A stretch of 64,000 nucleotides of DNA from Pseudomonas kielensis (GTDB taxonomy: Bacteria > Pseudomonadota > Gammaproteobacteria > Pseudomonadales > Pseudomonadaceae), in NCBI RefSeq assembly GCF_014236655.1, contig NZ_JACMYG010000018.1:45831-109830 (forward strand), given 5' to 3'. Positions 51,072 to 62,381 of the stretch are shown here, piece after piece. A model generated the notes under the pieces. It was not told the DNA's origin and did no database searches. It worked only from the letters and a program-made list of their open reading frames with translations. Each line of letters begins with the position of its first letter. Position 1 is the first letter of the stretch. The position numbers and the translations under genes are program-made.

Positions 51072-52490
51072 ATGAACACCGGCGAAAACCTCAAGGACTA
51101 CCAACGCGTACGCACGCTGGCGATCCGCTCCTTGTTCGAGATCATCGAGCAATCGAGCGAAGGCACGGTGATTGTCGACCGCGATGCCAATATCGTCTGG
51201 ATGAACGAGCGTTATGCCCGGCGCTTTGGCCTGGAGTCGGCCGCCGTGGCCATCGGCAAGGCCTGCGAAAGCGTGATCCCCGGCAGCCTGTTGCGCGAGG
51301 TGGTGCGCAGCGGCCGGCCGATCCTGCTGGACATGCAGGACACCTCCAAGGAACCGCTGGTGGTGATGCGCCTGCCGATCCACGACGATGCCGGGGCCGT
51401 GATCGGCGCCATCGGCTTTGCCCTGTTCGATGAACTGCGCAGCCTGTCGCCGATGCTCAAGCGCTACCTGAGCATGCAGGAGGAACTGGCCTCCACCCGC
51501 TCCTTGCTGCGGGCCCGCCAGGCCAAGTACACCTTTGCTCACTTCATCGGCACCAGCACCGCCAGCCTGGAGGTCAAACGCCGTGCCCGACGCAGCGCCA
51601 GCACCGACTCGCCGGTGTTGCTGCTGGGGGAAACCGGTACCGGCAAGGAACTGTTGGCCCAGGCCATTCACAGCGCCTCGCCCCGGGCACACAAAGCCTT
51701 TGTCAGCATCAACAGCGCGGCGATCCCCGAAGCGCTGCTGGAAGCCGAGTTCTTCGGCACCGCCCCCGGCGCCTTCACCGGTGCCGATCGCAAGGGGCGC
51801 GCCGGCAAGCTGCAAATCGCCCAGGGCGGCACCCTGTTTCTCGATGAGATCGGCGACATGCCCCTGCCGCTGCAAAGCAAGTTGCTGCGGGTCCTGCAGG
51901 AAAAGGAATTCGAGCCAGTGGGCTCCAATGAAATGATCCAGAGTGACGTGCGCGTCATCGCCGCGACCTCCACCGACCTTGAGGCGGCGATCAAGCGCGG
52001 CGAGTTTCGCGCCGACCTGTATTACCGCCTCAACGTCCTGCCGATCCAGGTGCCACCCCTGCGCGAGCGCCTCGACGACCTGCCCGCCTTGAGCGAAGCG
52101 ATTCTCGAAGAACTGCGCAGCCAGCACGAACTCGACCCGCCAGCCCTGGAACTGCTGGGCCAGCACGCCTGGCCGGGCAACATCCGCGAACTGCGCAACG
52201 TGCTGGAGCGGGCCGCCTTGCTCAGCGACGACCTGATCCTCGACGCCGGCGAAATTCGCGCAGCCATCGGCAGCCTGGTGCCCGTGCAACGCGCGGCAGC
52301 AGTGCCGACAGAGCCGCTGGCGAACGAAACCTTCAGCGCCGCCCGTGAGCGTTTCGACCGGCAGTTGATCCAGAGCACCCTGGCCCAGTGCGCCGGCAAA
52401 GTGCCGGAAGCCGCGGTCAGGCTGGGGTTGGGCCGCTCAACCTTATACAAGAAAATGGCGGCGCTGGGGATTGCCGAGTCTCCTTATTGA
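51072..52490 (+). CDS. Sigma-54-dependent activator of 3-hydroxybutyrate catabolism (HbcR-like)
   Basis: 472 residues. N-terminal PAS domain at about 20-120 (EGTVIVDRDANIVWMNERYA), AAA+ domain with Walker A GETGTGKEL, sigma-54 contact loop GAFTGA (in PGAFTGADRKG), Walker B GTLFLDEIGDMP, and a C-terminal Fis-type helix-turn-helix (KVPEAAVRLGLGRSTLYKKM). The GntP permease, hydroxybutyrate dehydrogenase and acetoacetyl-CoA synthetase genes that follow have a -24/-12 promoter, so it is the likely activator. Start at 51072; the upstream extension only reads the REPIN. Confidence 0.9.
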   Translation: MNTGENLKDYQRVRTLAIRSLFEIIEQSSEGTVIVDRDANIVWMNERYARRFGLESAAVAIGKACESVIPGSLLREVVRSGRPILLDMQDTSKEPLVVMRLPIHDDAGAVIGAIGFALFDELRSLSPMLKRYLSMQEELASTRSLLRARQAKYTFAHFIGTSTASLEVKRRARRSASTDSPVLLLGETGTGKELLAQAIHSASPRAHKAFVSINSAAIPEALLEAEFFGTAPGAFTGADRKGRAGKLQIAQGGTLFLDEIGDMPLPLQSKLLRVLQEKEFEPVGSNEMIQSDVRVIAATSTDLEAAIKRGEFRADLYYRLNVLPIQVPPLRERLDDLPALSEAILEELRSQHELDPPALELLGQHAWPGNIRELRNVLERAALLSDDLILDAGEIRAAIGSLVPVQRAAAVPTEPLANETFSAARERFDRQLIQSTLAQCAGKVPEAAVRLGLGRSTLYKKMAALGIAESPY

Positions 52491-52529
52491 GACATCGGTC
52501 TTTATAGAGAGACAGGGTCGTCATGGGTC

Positions 52530-52590
52530 GCTGACGAGCCAGCGCCTACAGGGAAATACCCATCCCTTGTAGGAATTGGCTTGCCAGCGA
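52530..52590. repeat. Second-family REP pair
   Basis: GCTGACGAGCCAGCGCCTAC faces TTGTAGGAATTGGCTTGCCA across about 20 nt, a degenerate REPIN of the GGCTTGCCAGC type, 40 nt after the activator stop. Confidence 0.65.
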
Positions 52591-52649
52591 ACGCGCCCTT
52601 TCCATCATCACAGCTCTCAAAACCGAGACAAAACATTAAAAAATATTAC

Positions 52650-52707
52650 CAATAATAGAATTTATTGTTTTATATCAACCACTTACAAACCTGGCACAAA
52701 ACCCGCT
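52650..52707 (+). promoter_or_regulatory. Sigma-54 promoter and possible activator site of the hydroxybutyrate operon
   Basis: TGGCACAAAACCCGCT at 52692-52707 has GG-N10-GC spacing. An A/T-rich inverted repeat CAATAA-N6-TTATTG at 52650-52667 lies about 40 bp upstream and could bind the HbcR-like activator. Predicted start near 52718. Confidence 0.65.
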
Positions 52708-52741
52708 ATAGCCCCTCTCACACCCGCTTCACCCCTAAAAA

Positions 52742-52749
52742 AATAACAA
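52742..52749 (+). promoter_or_regulatory. AANAANAA (Hfq/Crc) motif before the permease gene
   Basis: AATAACAA lies directly upstream of GAAGGAG. A similar arrangement (AACAATAA at 54998 and AAAAACAA at 55037) precedes the acetoacetyl-CoA synthetase gene of the same operon. Confidence 0.55.
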
Positions 52750-52765
52750 TCGAAGGAGACACACC

Positions 52766-54157
52766 ATGAGTGTGATCATTGCCTTGGCAGCCCTCGCGCT
52801 GCTGATGCTCGCAGCCTACCGTGGCTATAGCGTTATCCTCTTTGCCCCGATTGCCGCCCTTGGCGCCGTCCTGCTGACCGACCCCTCCGCCGTTGCTCCC
52901 GCCTTTACCGGGGTGTTCATGGAGAAAATGGTCGGCTTCATCAAACTGTATTTCCCGGTCTTCCTGCTCGGTGCGGTGTTCGGCAAGCTGATCGAGCTGT
53001 CGGGTTTCTCGCGCTCGATCGTGGCCGCCGCGATCCGCCTGCTGGGCACTCGCCAGGCAATGCTGGTGATCGTGCTGGTCTGCGCCCTGCTCACCTACGG
53101 CGGCGTCTCGCTGTTCGTGGTGGTGTTCGCCGTGTACCCCTTTGCGGCCGAGATGTTCAAGCAAAGCAACATTCCCAAGCGACTGATCCCGGCCACCATC
53201 GCCCTTGGCGCGTTCTCGTTCACCATGGATGCCCTGCCAGGTACCCCGCAAATCCAGAACATCATCCCCAGCACCTTCTTCAACACCACCGCCTGGGCTG
53301 CGCCGTGGCTGGGGGTGATCGGCACGATATTCGTGTTCTGCGCCGGCATGCTGTTTCTCCAGCGCCAGCGCAACAAGGCCCAGCGCAGCGGTGAAGGTTA
53401 TGGCAGCGAGCTGCGCAACGAGCCGGAAACCGCCGAGGACCTCAAGCTGCCCAACCCCTGGCTGGCTCTGTCGCCGCTGCTGGCGGTGGGCATCATGAAC
53501 CTGCTGTTCACCCACTGGATTCCCCAGTGGTACGGCAAGACCCACAGCCTCAGCCTGCCCGGCATGACCGCGCCGGTGACCACCGAAATCGCCAAGCTCA
53601 CCGCCATCTGGGCCGTGCAGGCAGCCTTGCTGGTGGGCATCCTGATGGTGCTGGTATTCGGCTTCCAGGCCATTCGCAGCAAGCTTGCCGAAGGCAGCAA
53701 AAGTGCGGTCAGCGGCGCCCTGCTGGCGGCCATGAACACGGCCTCGGAATACGGCTTCGGTGCGGTCATCGCCTCCCTGCCGGGTTTCCTGGTGCTGGCC
53801 GACTGGCTCAAAACCATCCCCAATCCGCTGGTCAATGAAGCGATCACCGTGACCCTGCTGGCCGGTATCACCGGTTCCGCCTCGGGCGGCATGAGCATCG
53901 CGCTGGCGGCCATGGCCAACGACTTCATCGCCGCCGCCCACGCTGCCAACATCCCCCTGGAAGTGCTGCACCGGGTGGCGGCCATGGCCAGTGGCGGCAT
54001 GGACACCCTGCCCCACAACGGCGCGGTGATTACCCTGCTGGCGGTCACGGGCCTGACCCACCGCGAAGCCTACAAAGACATTTTCTGTATTACGCTGATC
54101 AAGACCCTGGCGGTCTTCGTCGTCATCGCTACCTTCTACGCCACCGGCATTGTGTGA
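52766..54157 (+). CDS. GntP-family permease (3-hydroxybutyrate uptake)
   Basis: 463 residues, about 12-14 membrane helices. GntP hallmarks: the N-terminal Ile/Leu helix pair, TYGGVSLFVVVFAVYPFA, DALPGTPQIQNIIPS and GMDTLPHNGAVITLL near the C-terminus. In pseudomonads GntP-type permeases beside hydroxybutyrate dehydrogenase take up 3-hydroxybutyrate. GAAGGAG precedes the ATG. First gene of the operon under the sigma-54 promoter. Confidence 0.88.
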   Translation: MSVIIALAALALLMLAAYRGYSVILFAPIAALGAVLLTDPSAVAPAFTGVFMEKMVGFIKLYFPVFLLGAVFGKLIELSGFSRSIVAAAIRLLGTRQAMLVIVLVCALLTYGGVSLFVVVFAVYPFAAEMFKQSNIPKRLIPATIALGAFSFTMDALPGTPQIQNIIPSTFFNTTAWAAPWLGVIGTIFVFCAGMLFLQRQRNKAQRSGEGYGSELRNEPETAEDLKLPNPWLALSPLLAVGIMNLLFTHWIPQWYGKTHSLSLPGMTAPVTTEIAKLTAIWAVQAALLVGILMVLVFGFQAIRSKLAEGSKSAVSGALLAAMNTASEYGFGAVIASLPGFLVLADWLKTIPNPLVNEAITVTLLAGITGSASGGMSIALAAMANDFIAAAHAANIPLEVLHRVAAMASGGMDTLPHNGAVITLLAVTGLTHREAYKDIFCITLIKTLAVFVVIATFYATGIV

Positions 54158-54164
54158 GGCATTC

Positions 54165-54938
54165 ATGACATCTCTTTCGGGCAAGACCGCACTGGTCACC
54201 GGTTCCACCAGCGGCATCGGCCTGGGCATCGCCCTGAGCCTGGCCAAGGCCGGCGCCAACCTGATCCTCAATGGGTTTGGCGACGCCTCGCAGGTCATCG
54301 CCGACGTCGCGCAATTGGGCGGCAAGGTCGGCCATCACCCGGCCGACGTCAGCGACCCGGCGCAAATCGCCGAGATGCTGGCCTACGCCGAGCGCGAGTT
54401 CGGTGGCGTCGACATCCTGGTCAACAACGCCGGGATCCAGCACGTATCGGACGTGGAAGACTTCCCGGTGGAGCGCTGGGACGCGATCATCGCGATCAAC
54501 CTGTCGTCGGTGTTCCACAGCACCCGCCTGAGCCTGCCGGGCATGCGCGCCAAGGGCTGGGGGCGGATCATCAACATCGCCTCGGTGCACGGCCAGGTCG
54601 GTTCGGTGGGCAAGGCCGCGTACGTCGCCGCCAAGCATGGGGTGATCGGCCTGACCAAGGTGGTCGGCCTGGAAACCGCCACCAGCAACGTCACCTGCAA
54701 CGCCATTTGCCCCGGCTGGGTGCTGACGCCGCTGGTGCAGAAGCAGATCGATGACCGCGCCGCCGCTGGCGTCGAGCCGCAGCAGGCCCAGCATGACCTG
54801 CTGGCCGAGAAACAACCGTCGCTGGAATTCGTCACCCCGCCGCAACTGGGCGAACTGGTGCTGTTCCTGTGCAGCGATGCGGGCAGCCAGGTACGTGGCG
54901 CGGCCTGGAATATCGATGGCGGGTGGCTGGCGCAGTAA
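54165..54938 (+). CDS. hbdH: D-3-hydroxybutyrate dehydrogenase
   Basis: 257 residues, SDR. NAD fold VTGSTSGIGLGIAL, Asn of LVNNAGIQHV, Ser of IINIASVHGQVGS, Tyr/Lys of AYVAAKHGV, and the substrate-loop Gln/Trp of CPGWVLTPLVQKQI. Oxidises D-3-hydroxybutyrate to acetoacetate. ATG at 54165, 7 nt after the permease stop; five upstream codons in the open frame belong to the permease end. Confidence 0.93.
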   Translation: MTSLSGKTALVTGSTSGIGLGIALSLAKAGANLILNGFGDASQVIADVAQLGGKVGHHPADVSDPAQIAEMLAYAEREFGGVDILVNNAGIQHVSDVEDFPVERWDAIIAINLSSVFHSTRLSLPGMRAKGWGRIINIASVHGQVGSVGKAAYVAAKHGVIGLTKVVGLETATSNVTCNAICPGWVLTPLVQKQIDDRAAAGVEPQQAQHDLLAEKQPSLEFVTPPQLGELVLFLCSDAGSQVRGAAWNIDGGWLAQ

Positions 54939-55054
54939 CGCACTGCCTTGGTGGGTGTGTCGGTGGGATTGTGGGCTCGCCCCACACCCACCCCCCAAAC
55001 AATAAAAATTACACCCAGCACCACCTGCCCCAACCTAAAAACAAGAGGCAAGTC

Positions 55055-57010
<1,956 letters not shown>

Positions 57011-57108
57011 CGCAGGCTGGGCGATGAAATCGGGCAGCGGCGAGACTTTTCCGGCCGCCAGGCGTCTACATCCTCGACATGCCCGATGACAGGACGCAGG
57101 AACCCGCG

Positions 57109-59280
57109 ATGAATCACTCCCCCAACGGCGGCGACGCCCAGGCCCTGATTGCCCGCCTCGACTGGACACAAAGCCCGCTGGGGCCTGCCAGTCAGTGGCC
57201 GCAGAGCCTGCGCACCGCGGTGGACATCGTGATTCACTCGCCGATGCCCATGCTCCTGCTCTGGGGCCCGCAACTGGCGCAGATCTACAACGACGGCTTC
57301 GCCCTGCTGGCCGGCAACAAACACCCCAAGGCGTTCGGCCAGCCCACGCACCTGACGTGGCCGGAGCTCGAGGATTTCACCACGCCGATCTACCGCGCGG
57401 TGCTGCAGGGCCAGGTGCGCTCCTACAGCGAGCAACGGTTCAGCCTGCAACGCGAAGGCCAGGAACAGGAGTTCTGGCTGGACCTGACCTACAGCCCGAT
57501 ACGCGACGAGCATGGGCAAGTCGCCGGGATCCTGGTCACCGCCATCGAAACCAACGAACGCCGGCGCATCGCCCTGGAGCTCAAGCAACGCTCGGACGCC
57601 AGCCTCAAGGCCCAGCAAGACAGCGAGCAGCGCCTGCAACTGGCCCTGGCCGCCACCGAGTCGGTCGGCACCTGGGACTGGGATATCGGCAACGACCGGT
57701 TTCTCGCCGACGCCCATTTCGCCCAGTTGCACGGCGTCGACCCGAGCCGCGCCGGCCAGTTGCCCATCAGCGAGTACCTGCACGGCGTGCACCCGCAAGA
57801 CCGGGCCATGGTCACGCGCAGCATCAAGCACTGCATCACCCACGCCGACGAATACGCCGAGGAATACCGCCTGCTGCAAGCCAATGGCGAGGTGCGCTGG
57901 GTGTTTGCCCGGGGCCGCTGCTACAAGGATCACCACGGCCGGCCGATCCGCTTTCTTGGCGCTGCCCTCGACCTGACCGAACGCAAACAGACCGAGCAAG
58001 CCCTGCGCAATCTCAATGAAACCCTGGAGGAACGGGTGGCCGCGCGCACCCAAGCCCTGGCGGAGGTCAACCAGCGCCTGCAGAACGAAATGTTCGAGCG
58101 TGAACGGGCCGAGGATGCGTTGCGCCATGCGCAGAAAATGGAAGCCGTGGGACAGCTCACCGGCGGCATCGCCCATGACTTCAACAACATGCTGACCGGC
58201 ATCATCGGCAGCCTGGACCTGATCCAGCGCTACATCGGCGAGGGCCGTACCGAGGACATCGGGCGCTTTGCCGAGGCGGCCGTGGCCTCGGCCAATCGCG
58301 CAGCCGCCCTGACCCACCGCCTGCTGGCCTTCTCCCGCCGGCAATCGCTGGATCGCCAACCGCTGGACCCCAACAACCTGGTGCGTTCGCTCGAAGAGTT
58401 GATCCGCCGCACCAAGGGCGAACACATCGAACTGAAATTCGATCTGGCCCCCGGCGTGTGGCCGGTCAACACCGATGCCGGGCAGTTGGAAAATGCCCTG
58501 CTCAACCTGGTGATCAACGCCCGCGATGCCATGCCCGACGGCGGCGAATTGCTGATCGAAACCGCCAACAGCTACCTGGACGGCAACGACATCAGCACCC
58601 TGGAGCCGGTCAAGGCCGGCGACTACGTCATGCTCGGCGTACGCGACAACGGTTCGGGCATGAGCCCACGCGTGCTGGCCAAGGCCTTCGACCCCTTCTT
58701 CACCACCAAGCCCATTGGCCAGGGCACTGGCCTGGGCTTGTCGATGATCTACGGTTTTGCCCAGCAATCCGGCGGCCACGCCACGCTCAGCAGCGAGGCC
58801 GGCCAGGGCACCTGCGTGCGTCTGTACCTGCCGCGCCTGCACAGCCCGGCGCAGGCGGCGGCCCCCACGCCGAACCTGGGCAGTACCTTCGCGGTCGCCG
58901 GTGAGTCGGTGCTGCTGGTGGAAGATGACCCGGCGGTGCGCCTGTTGGTGCAAAACGTGCTCACGGAACTGGGCTACAGCACCCACGCCGCCGAAGACGC
59001 CAACACCGCGCTGCGCTTGCTGGAATCGGAGTTGCGCATCGATCTGCTGGTGACCGACGTCGGCCTGCCCGGGATGAATGGCCGGCAACTGGCGGAGATC
59101 GCCCGCCAGCATCGCCCCGAGCTGAAAGTGCTGTTCATGACCGGCTACGCGCAACAGGCCGCCGAACGCCAAGGCTTTCTCGACGAGGGCATGGACCTGC
59201 TGGCCAAGCCGTTTACCCTCGAACAACTGGCCGGCAAGATTCGCCAGATGATCCGCCCCGCAGGCGGATATCAGGCATAA
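57109..59280 (+). CDS. Hybrid sensor histidine kinase, orphan
   Basis: 723 residues, cytoplasmic. Two PAS modules (about 20-170 and 190-310), a coiled coil (ERVAARTQALAEVNQRLQNE), HisKA with the phospho-His in GGIAHDFNNMLTG, ATPase N box NLVINARDAMPDG and G boxes DNGSGM and GTGLGLSMIYG, and a C-terminal receiver with the phospho-Asp in LLVTDVGLPGM. No membrane helix and no output domain. ATG at 57109 follows CAGGA; the ten extra upstream codons lack a site. No partner regulator nearby. The target is unknown. Confidence 0.92.
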   Translation: MNHSPNGGDAQALIARLDWTQSPLGPASQWPQSLRTAVDIVIHSPMPMLLLWGPQLAQIYNDGFALLAGNKHPKAFGQPTHLTWPELEDFTTPIYRAVLQGQVRSYSEQRFSLQREGQEQEFWLDLTYSPIRDEHGQVAGILVTAIETNERRRIALELKQRSDASLKAQQDSEQRLQLALAATESVGTWDWDIGNDRFLADAHFAQLHGVDPSRAGQLPISEYLHGVHPQDRAMVTRSIKHCITHADEYAEEYRLLQANGEVRWVFARGRCYKDHHGRPIRFLGAALDLTERKQTEQALRNLNETLEERVAARTQALAEVNQRLQNEMFERERAEDALRHAQKMEAVGQLTGGIAHDFNNMLTGIIGSLDLIQRYIGEGRTEDIGRFAEAAVASANRAAALTHRLLAFSRRQSLDRQPLDPNNLVRSLEELIRRTKGEHIELKFDLAPGVWPVNTDAGQLENALLNLVINARDAMPDGGELLIETANSYLDGNDISTLEPVKAGDYVMLGVRDNGSGMSPRVLAKAFDPFFTTKPIGQGTGLGLSMIYGFAQQSGGHATLSSEAGQGTCVRLYLPRLHSPAQAAAPTPNLGSTFAVAGESVLLVEDDPAVRLLVQNVLTELGYSTHAAEDANTALRLLESELRIDLLVTDVGLPGMNGRQLAEIARQHRPELKVLFMTGYAQQAAERQGFLDEGMDLLAKPFTLEQLAGKIRQMIRPAGGYQA

Positions 59281-59321
59281 TCGCGCCCCGCCGCCACCAC
59301 CGTTCCAGGGTAACTGTCCGA

Positions 59322-59597
59322 ATGAAAGCTCAAGCCCGCCATATTCTGGTGAAAACTGCCGATGAGGCCGAACAGCTCAAGCAACGTATCGCCAAGGGCG
59401 AGGCGTTCGATGTGCTGGCCAAGAAGTACTCCACCTGCCCGTCCGGCAAGCGCGGCGGCGACCTCGGCGAAGTCCGGCCCGGGCAAATGGTCGGCGCCAT
59501 CGATGCGGTGATTTTCAAAAAGCCGTTGCGCGTGGTCCACGGGCCGATCAAGAGCAAGTTCGGTTATCACCTGGTGCAGGTGTTCTACCGCGACTGA
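59322..59597 (+). CDS. Parvulin peptidyl-prolyl isomerase, copy 2
   Basis: 91 residues, one parvulin domain (KAQARHILVKTADEAEQLK, YSTCPSGKRGGDLGEVRPGQ, SKFGYHLVQV). Paralogue of the gene at 44944. No signal peptide. 41 nt after the histidine kinase. Confidence 0.92.
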   Translation: MKAQARHILVKTADEAEQLKQRIAKGEAFDVLAKKYSTCPSGKRGGDLGEVRPGQMVGAIDAVIFKKPLRVVHGPIKSKFGYHLVQVFYRD

Positions 59598-59702
59598 GCC
59601 CTGGCTTCAGCTCCTGGGAATCAATGCGCTCGGCACCTGGGGGATTGGGGCCACGCGTATTCATCAGCATAGATTCCCGGGTGGTTCGCCTGTGGGAGCG
59701 GC

Positions 59703-60920
59703 CTAGAAACAGGTCGGCATGCTTTCAATCACCTGCAACTGCTCATCCACCAACAAGCCGTTGCGCCATTTATCGAACGTCAGGCACGGGTGGGAGGTGC
59801 CGAACGAAATGATGTCGCCTACCCGCAGCTCGATGCCCGGTGCCACTGTCATGAAGGCATGCTGGTCCATCACCGCCGTGACCTTGCACGCCGCCACGTC
59901 ATCGCCCACCGCCGGGACTACACCGGCCGGGTAGCGGCGCAACGGCACCGGCAATCCGGCGTCGTAGGCCACGTCGCGCTTGCCCAGGGCAATCACCGCA
60001 AAGCCCGGTTCCGGCAACGACTGCACATGGGCCCAGACTTCCAGCGCCGGGCGCAGGCCTTCGTGCAGGTCGCTACGGCGACCCAGCACGCAGCATTGCG
60101 CCTCCTTGTAGATGCCATGGTCGTGGGCCACATAACTGCCCGGGCGCAACACGCTGAGAAAACGCCCCGCCGCGTTCTGCGCCGCAAAGGATTCGGCGAT
60201 CAGGTCGTACCAGGCCGACCCCGATGCCGTGACGATCGGCCGCTCCAGGGCGAACGCGCCGCTGTCTTGCAACTGCACGGCCAGACGCACCAGGGAGGCG
60301 GCAAACTCACGGATGCCACTGACCGCCTGCTCACCGTGGATCACCCCTTCGTAGCCTTCGATACCGGTCAAGGCCAGGCTCGGATGGGCCTCGATCGCCG
60401 CCGCCAGCACCAGGACTTCGGCTTCGCTGCGGCAACCACAACGACCACCGACCACGCCGTACTCGATCATCACGTTCAAGCGCTGCCCGCGCGCGGCAAA
60501 AAACGCACCGAGGTCGGCGACGTTGTCCGGGTGATCGACCATGCAGTGGAAATCAAAGTCCGGGTCGACCAACAGGTCGGCAATCAGCGCCATGTTCGGT
60601 GCGCCGACCAACTGGTTGGCCATCAATACCCGACGCACGCCGTGGGCGTAGGCGGCTCGGGTCTGCACGGCGGTGGCCAGGGTAATGCCCCAGGCACCGG
60701 CCGCCAGTTGCCGGCGAAACAGGGCCGGGGTCATGCTGGTTTTGCCGTGGGGCGCCAGTTGCGCGCCGCTGGCAGAAACGAACTGCTGCATCCAGCTGAT
60801 GTTGTGCTCAAGCGCTGCGCGGTGCAGCACCAACGCCGGCAGGCTGACGTCCCGCACCAGGTGCGCGCCCACCGGCGCAGCGCCTTTTTCCACGGCAGCG
60901 ATGTTCAACGTAAAAGACAT
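59703..60920 (-). CDS. Fold-III PLP enzyme, D-serine dehydratase-like (DSD1 type)
   Basis: 405 residues. PLP lysine in LAPHGKTSMTP, alanine-racemase-like barrel, and the eukaryotic-type D-serine dehydratase Zn motif at the C-terminus (DQHAFM and FGTSHPCLTFD). These enzymes turn D-serine or D-threonine into a 2-enamine that decays to the 2-keto acid and ammonia. The RidA gene in the same unit would speed that decay. The upstream frame extension beyond 60920 is not used; the start MSFTLNIAAVEKG follows AAGGAGTG. Substrate inferred; D-threonine aldolase activity is an alternative. Confidence 0.85.
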   Translation of the reverse strand: MSFTLNIAAVEKGAAPVGAHLVRDVSLPALVLHRAALEHNISWMQQFVSASGAQLAPHGKTSMTPALFRRQLAAGAWGITLATAVQTRAAYAHGVRRVLMANQLVGAPNMALIADLLVDPDFDFHCMVDHPDNVADLGAFFAARGQRLNVMIEYGVVGGRCGCRSEAEVLVLAAAIEAHPSLALTGIEGYEGVIHGEQAVSGIREFAASLVRLAVQLQDSGAFALERPIVTASGSAWYDLIAESFAAQNAAGRFLSVLRPGSYVAHDHGIYKEAQCCVLGRRSDLHEGLRPALEVWAHVQSLPEPGFAVIALGKRDVAYDAGLPVPLRRYPAGVVPAVGDDVAACKVTAVMDQHAFMTVAPGIELRVGDIISFGTSHPCLTFDKWRNGLLVDEQLQVIESMPTCF

Positions 60921-60955
60921 GCTTTCACTCCTTGCACGGCCGGCAGCGGCCAGGG

Positions 60956-61720
60956 TTATTCGTTGAGGCGCCGGGCCATGCGGTTGGCGCTGTCGATCAG
61001 CACCCGGCGGTAGGCGTCGTAGTGGTCCCTGGCATCGGCCCTTGGAGCGACGATGCACAAGGTGGCAATGGCCACGCCGTCCGGGTCTTTGACCGGGGCG
61101 GCGAAACAATGGGTGAAGGTGTCGGCCACGCTGTCGAAGGAGAAGAACCCATCGATCCCGGCCTGGCGGATCTCGGCCAGGAAACGTGGCACCGGCAGCG
61201 CCTGGCCGTCAGGCAGGATGAAGTCCTCGGCGGCAATCAGCTCGACAATCTGCTGGTCACTCAGGTGCGCCAGCAGCAGGCGCCCGGACGCGGTCCAGGG
61301 GATCGGCGCGTTCTCGCCGATGTCCGAGGAAATACGGAAATGCCGCTGGCCCTCCTGCATCAGCGCCACCGTGTATTTGCGCCCGTTGAGCAGGCACATC
61401 TGCGCGGTTTCGCCAGTCTGGCTGACGATCTCCTGCAGGGCCTGCCCGGCTTCGCGGGTGAGGTCGAAATGACGCAAGTGCGCCTGCCCCAGAAAGTACA
61501 GCTGGCGCCCCAGGTACACATGCCCGTCCTTGCCCACCGGCTGCAGGATCCGCCGCTCCAGTAGGGCCGCCACCAGCTCGTAGACCGTGGACTTCGGGCT
61601 GCCGATGCCGTTGGCGATATCGTTGGGACGCAGCGGCTCGCCGATTTCCTTGAGGAAGTCGAGGATATCGAACGCCCGGTCCAGCCCTCGGGCCCGACGC
61701 TTGATAGGGTCGTCGCTCAT
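60956..61720 (-). CDS. IclR-family regulator
   Basis: 254 residues. N-terminal winged helix (RAFDILDFLKEIGEPLRPND, then SPKSTVYELVAALLERRIL) and a GAF-like effector domain with ALMQEGQRHFRISSDIGE. Lies between the RidA gene and the D-amino-acid enzyme gene on the same strand. The palindrome TTCCGCTATAGCGGAA before ridA is its likely operator. Confidence 0.9.
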   Translation of the reverse strand: MSDDPIKRRARGLDRAFDILDFLKEIGEPLRPNDIANGIGSPKSTVYELVAALLERRILQPVGKDGHVYLGRQLYFLGQAHLRHFDLTREAGQALQEIVSQTGETAQMCLLNGRKYTVALMQEGQRHFRISSDIGENAPIPWTASGRLLLAHLSDQQIVELIAAEDFILPDGQALPVPRFLAEIRQAGIDGFFSFDSVADTFTHCFAAPVKDPDGVAIATLCIVAPRADARDHYDAYRRVLIDSANRMARRLNE

Positions 61721-61739
61721 GGTTGCGGCCTCCCCGGCT

Positions 61740-62129
61740 TCAGGCTTTTTTCTTGTAGGCGACGCAATCGATCTCGACCTTGCAGTCGACCATCATGTTC
61801 GCTTGCACACAGGCCCGGGCCGGCGCATGTTCAGGACTGAAGTACTCGGAGAAGACTTTGTTGAAGCTCCAGAAATCCCGTGGGTCCGCCAGCCAGACGC
61901 CGGTGCGCACCACGTCTTCGAGGCCGTAACCGGCTTCTTCGAGGATCGCCACCAGGTTGCGCAGGGTCTGGTGGGTCTGCTCGACGATCCCGCCGACAAT
62001 GATTTCGCCATCCACCGCCGGCACCTGCCCCGACACATGCAGCCAGCCGTCGGCTTCAACAGCCCGGGCGAAAGGACGCGGCTGACCGCCGCCGGCGGTG
62101 CTGCCGGTGCCATAACGAGTGATGCTCAT
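61740..62129 (-). CDS. RidA-family enamine/imine deaminase
   Basis: 129 residues. Single YjgF/RidA domain: LHVSGQVPAVDGEIIVGGIV, VWLADPRDFWSFNKVFSEYF, and the conserved Arg/Cys in PARACVQANMM with the final Glu of CKVEIDCVAYKK. Clears reactive enamines made by PLP enzymes. AGGAG precedes the ATG at 62129. Head of the ridA-iclR-dehydratase unit. Confidence 0.9.
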   Translation of the reverse strand: MSITRYGTGSTAGGGQPRPFARAVEADGWLHVSGQVPAVDGEIIVGGIVEQTHQTLRNLVAILEEAGYGLEDVVRTGVWLADPRDFWSFNKVFSEYFSPEHAPARACVQANMMVDCKVEIDCVAYKKKA

Positions 62130-62161
62130 GGTGGATCTCCTGTGTGAGAAGTAACGGCTAA

Positions 62162-62197
62162 TTCCGCTATAGCGGAACAAGATATGCAATAGCGGAA
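62162..62197. promoter_or_regulatory. Predicted IclR operator
   Basis: TTCCGCTATAGCGGAA is a perfect 16-bp palindrome at 62162-62177, and the half site TAGCGGAA recurs at 62190-62197, exactly 20 bp along, 33-68 nt before the ridA start. Confidence 0.65.
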
Positions 62198-62381
62198 CCA
62201 ACGGCGAAAAGTGTGCCACAGCGCGCCGGGAGAATCCCAGGGTATTTGTTCACCCGCCGCGACCAAGGCAACACTCGCATCCGCCTCACGCCGTTGGACA
62301 ACACCGCGCCGGCCTGCTTCTATTCAAGCTTCAGCCGACATCCATGTGCGTCCGGGTATTCCAGGGAAAACAAGGCGAACG

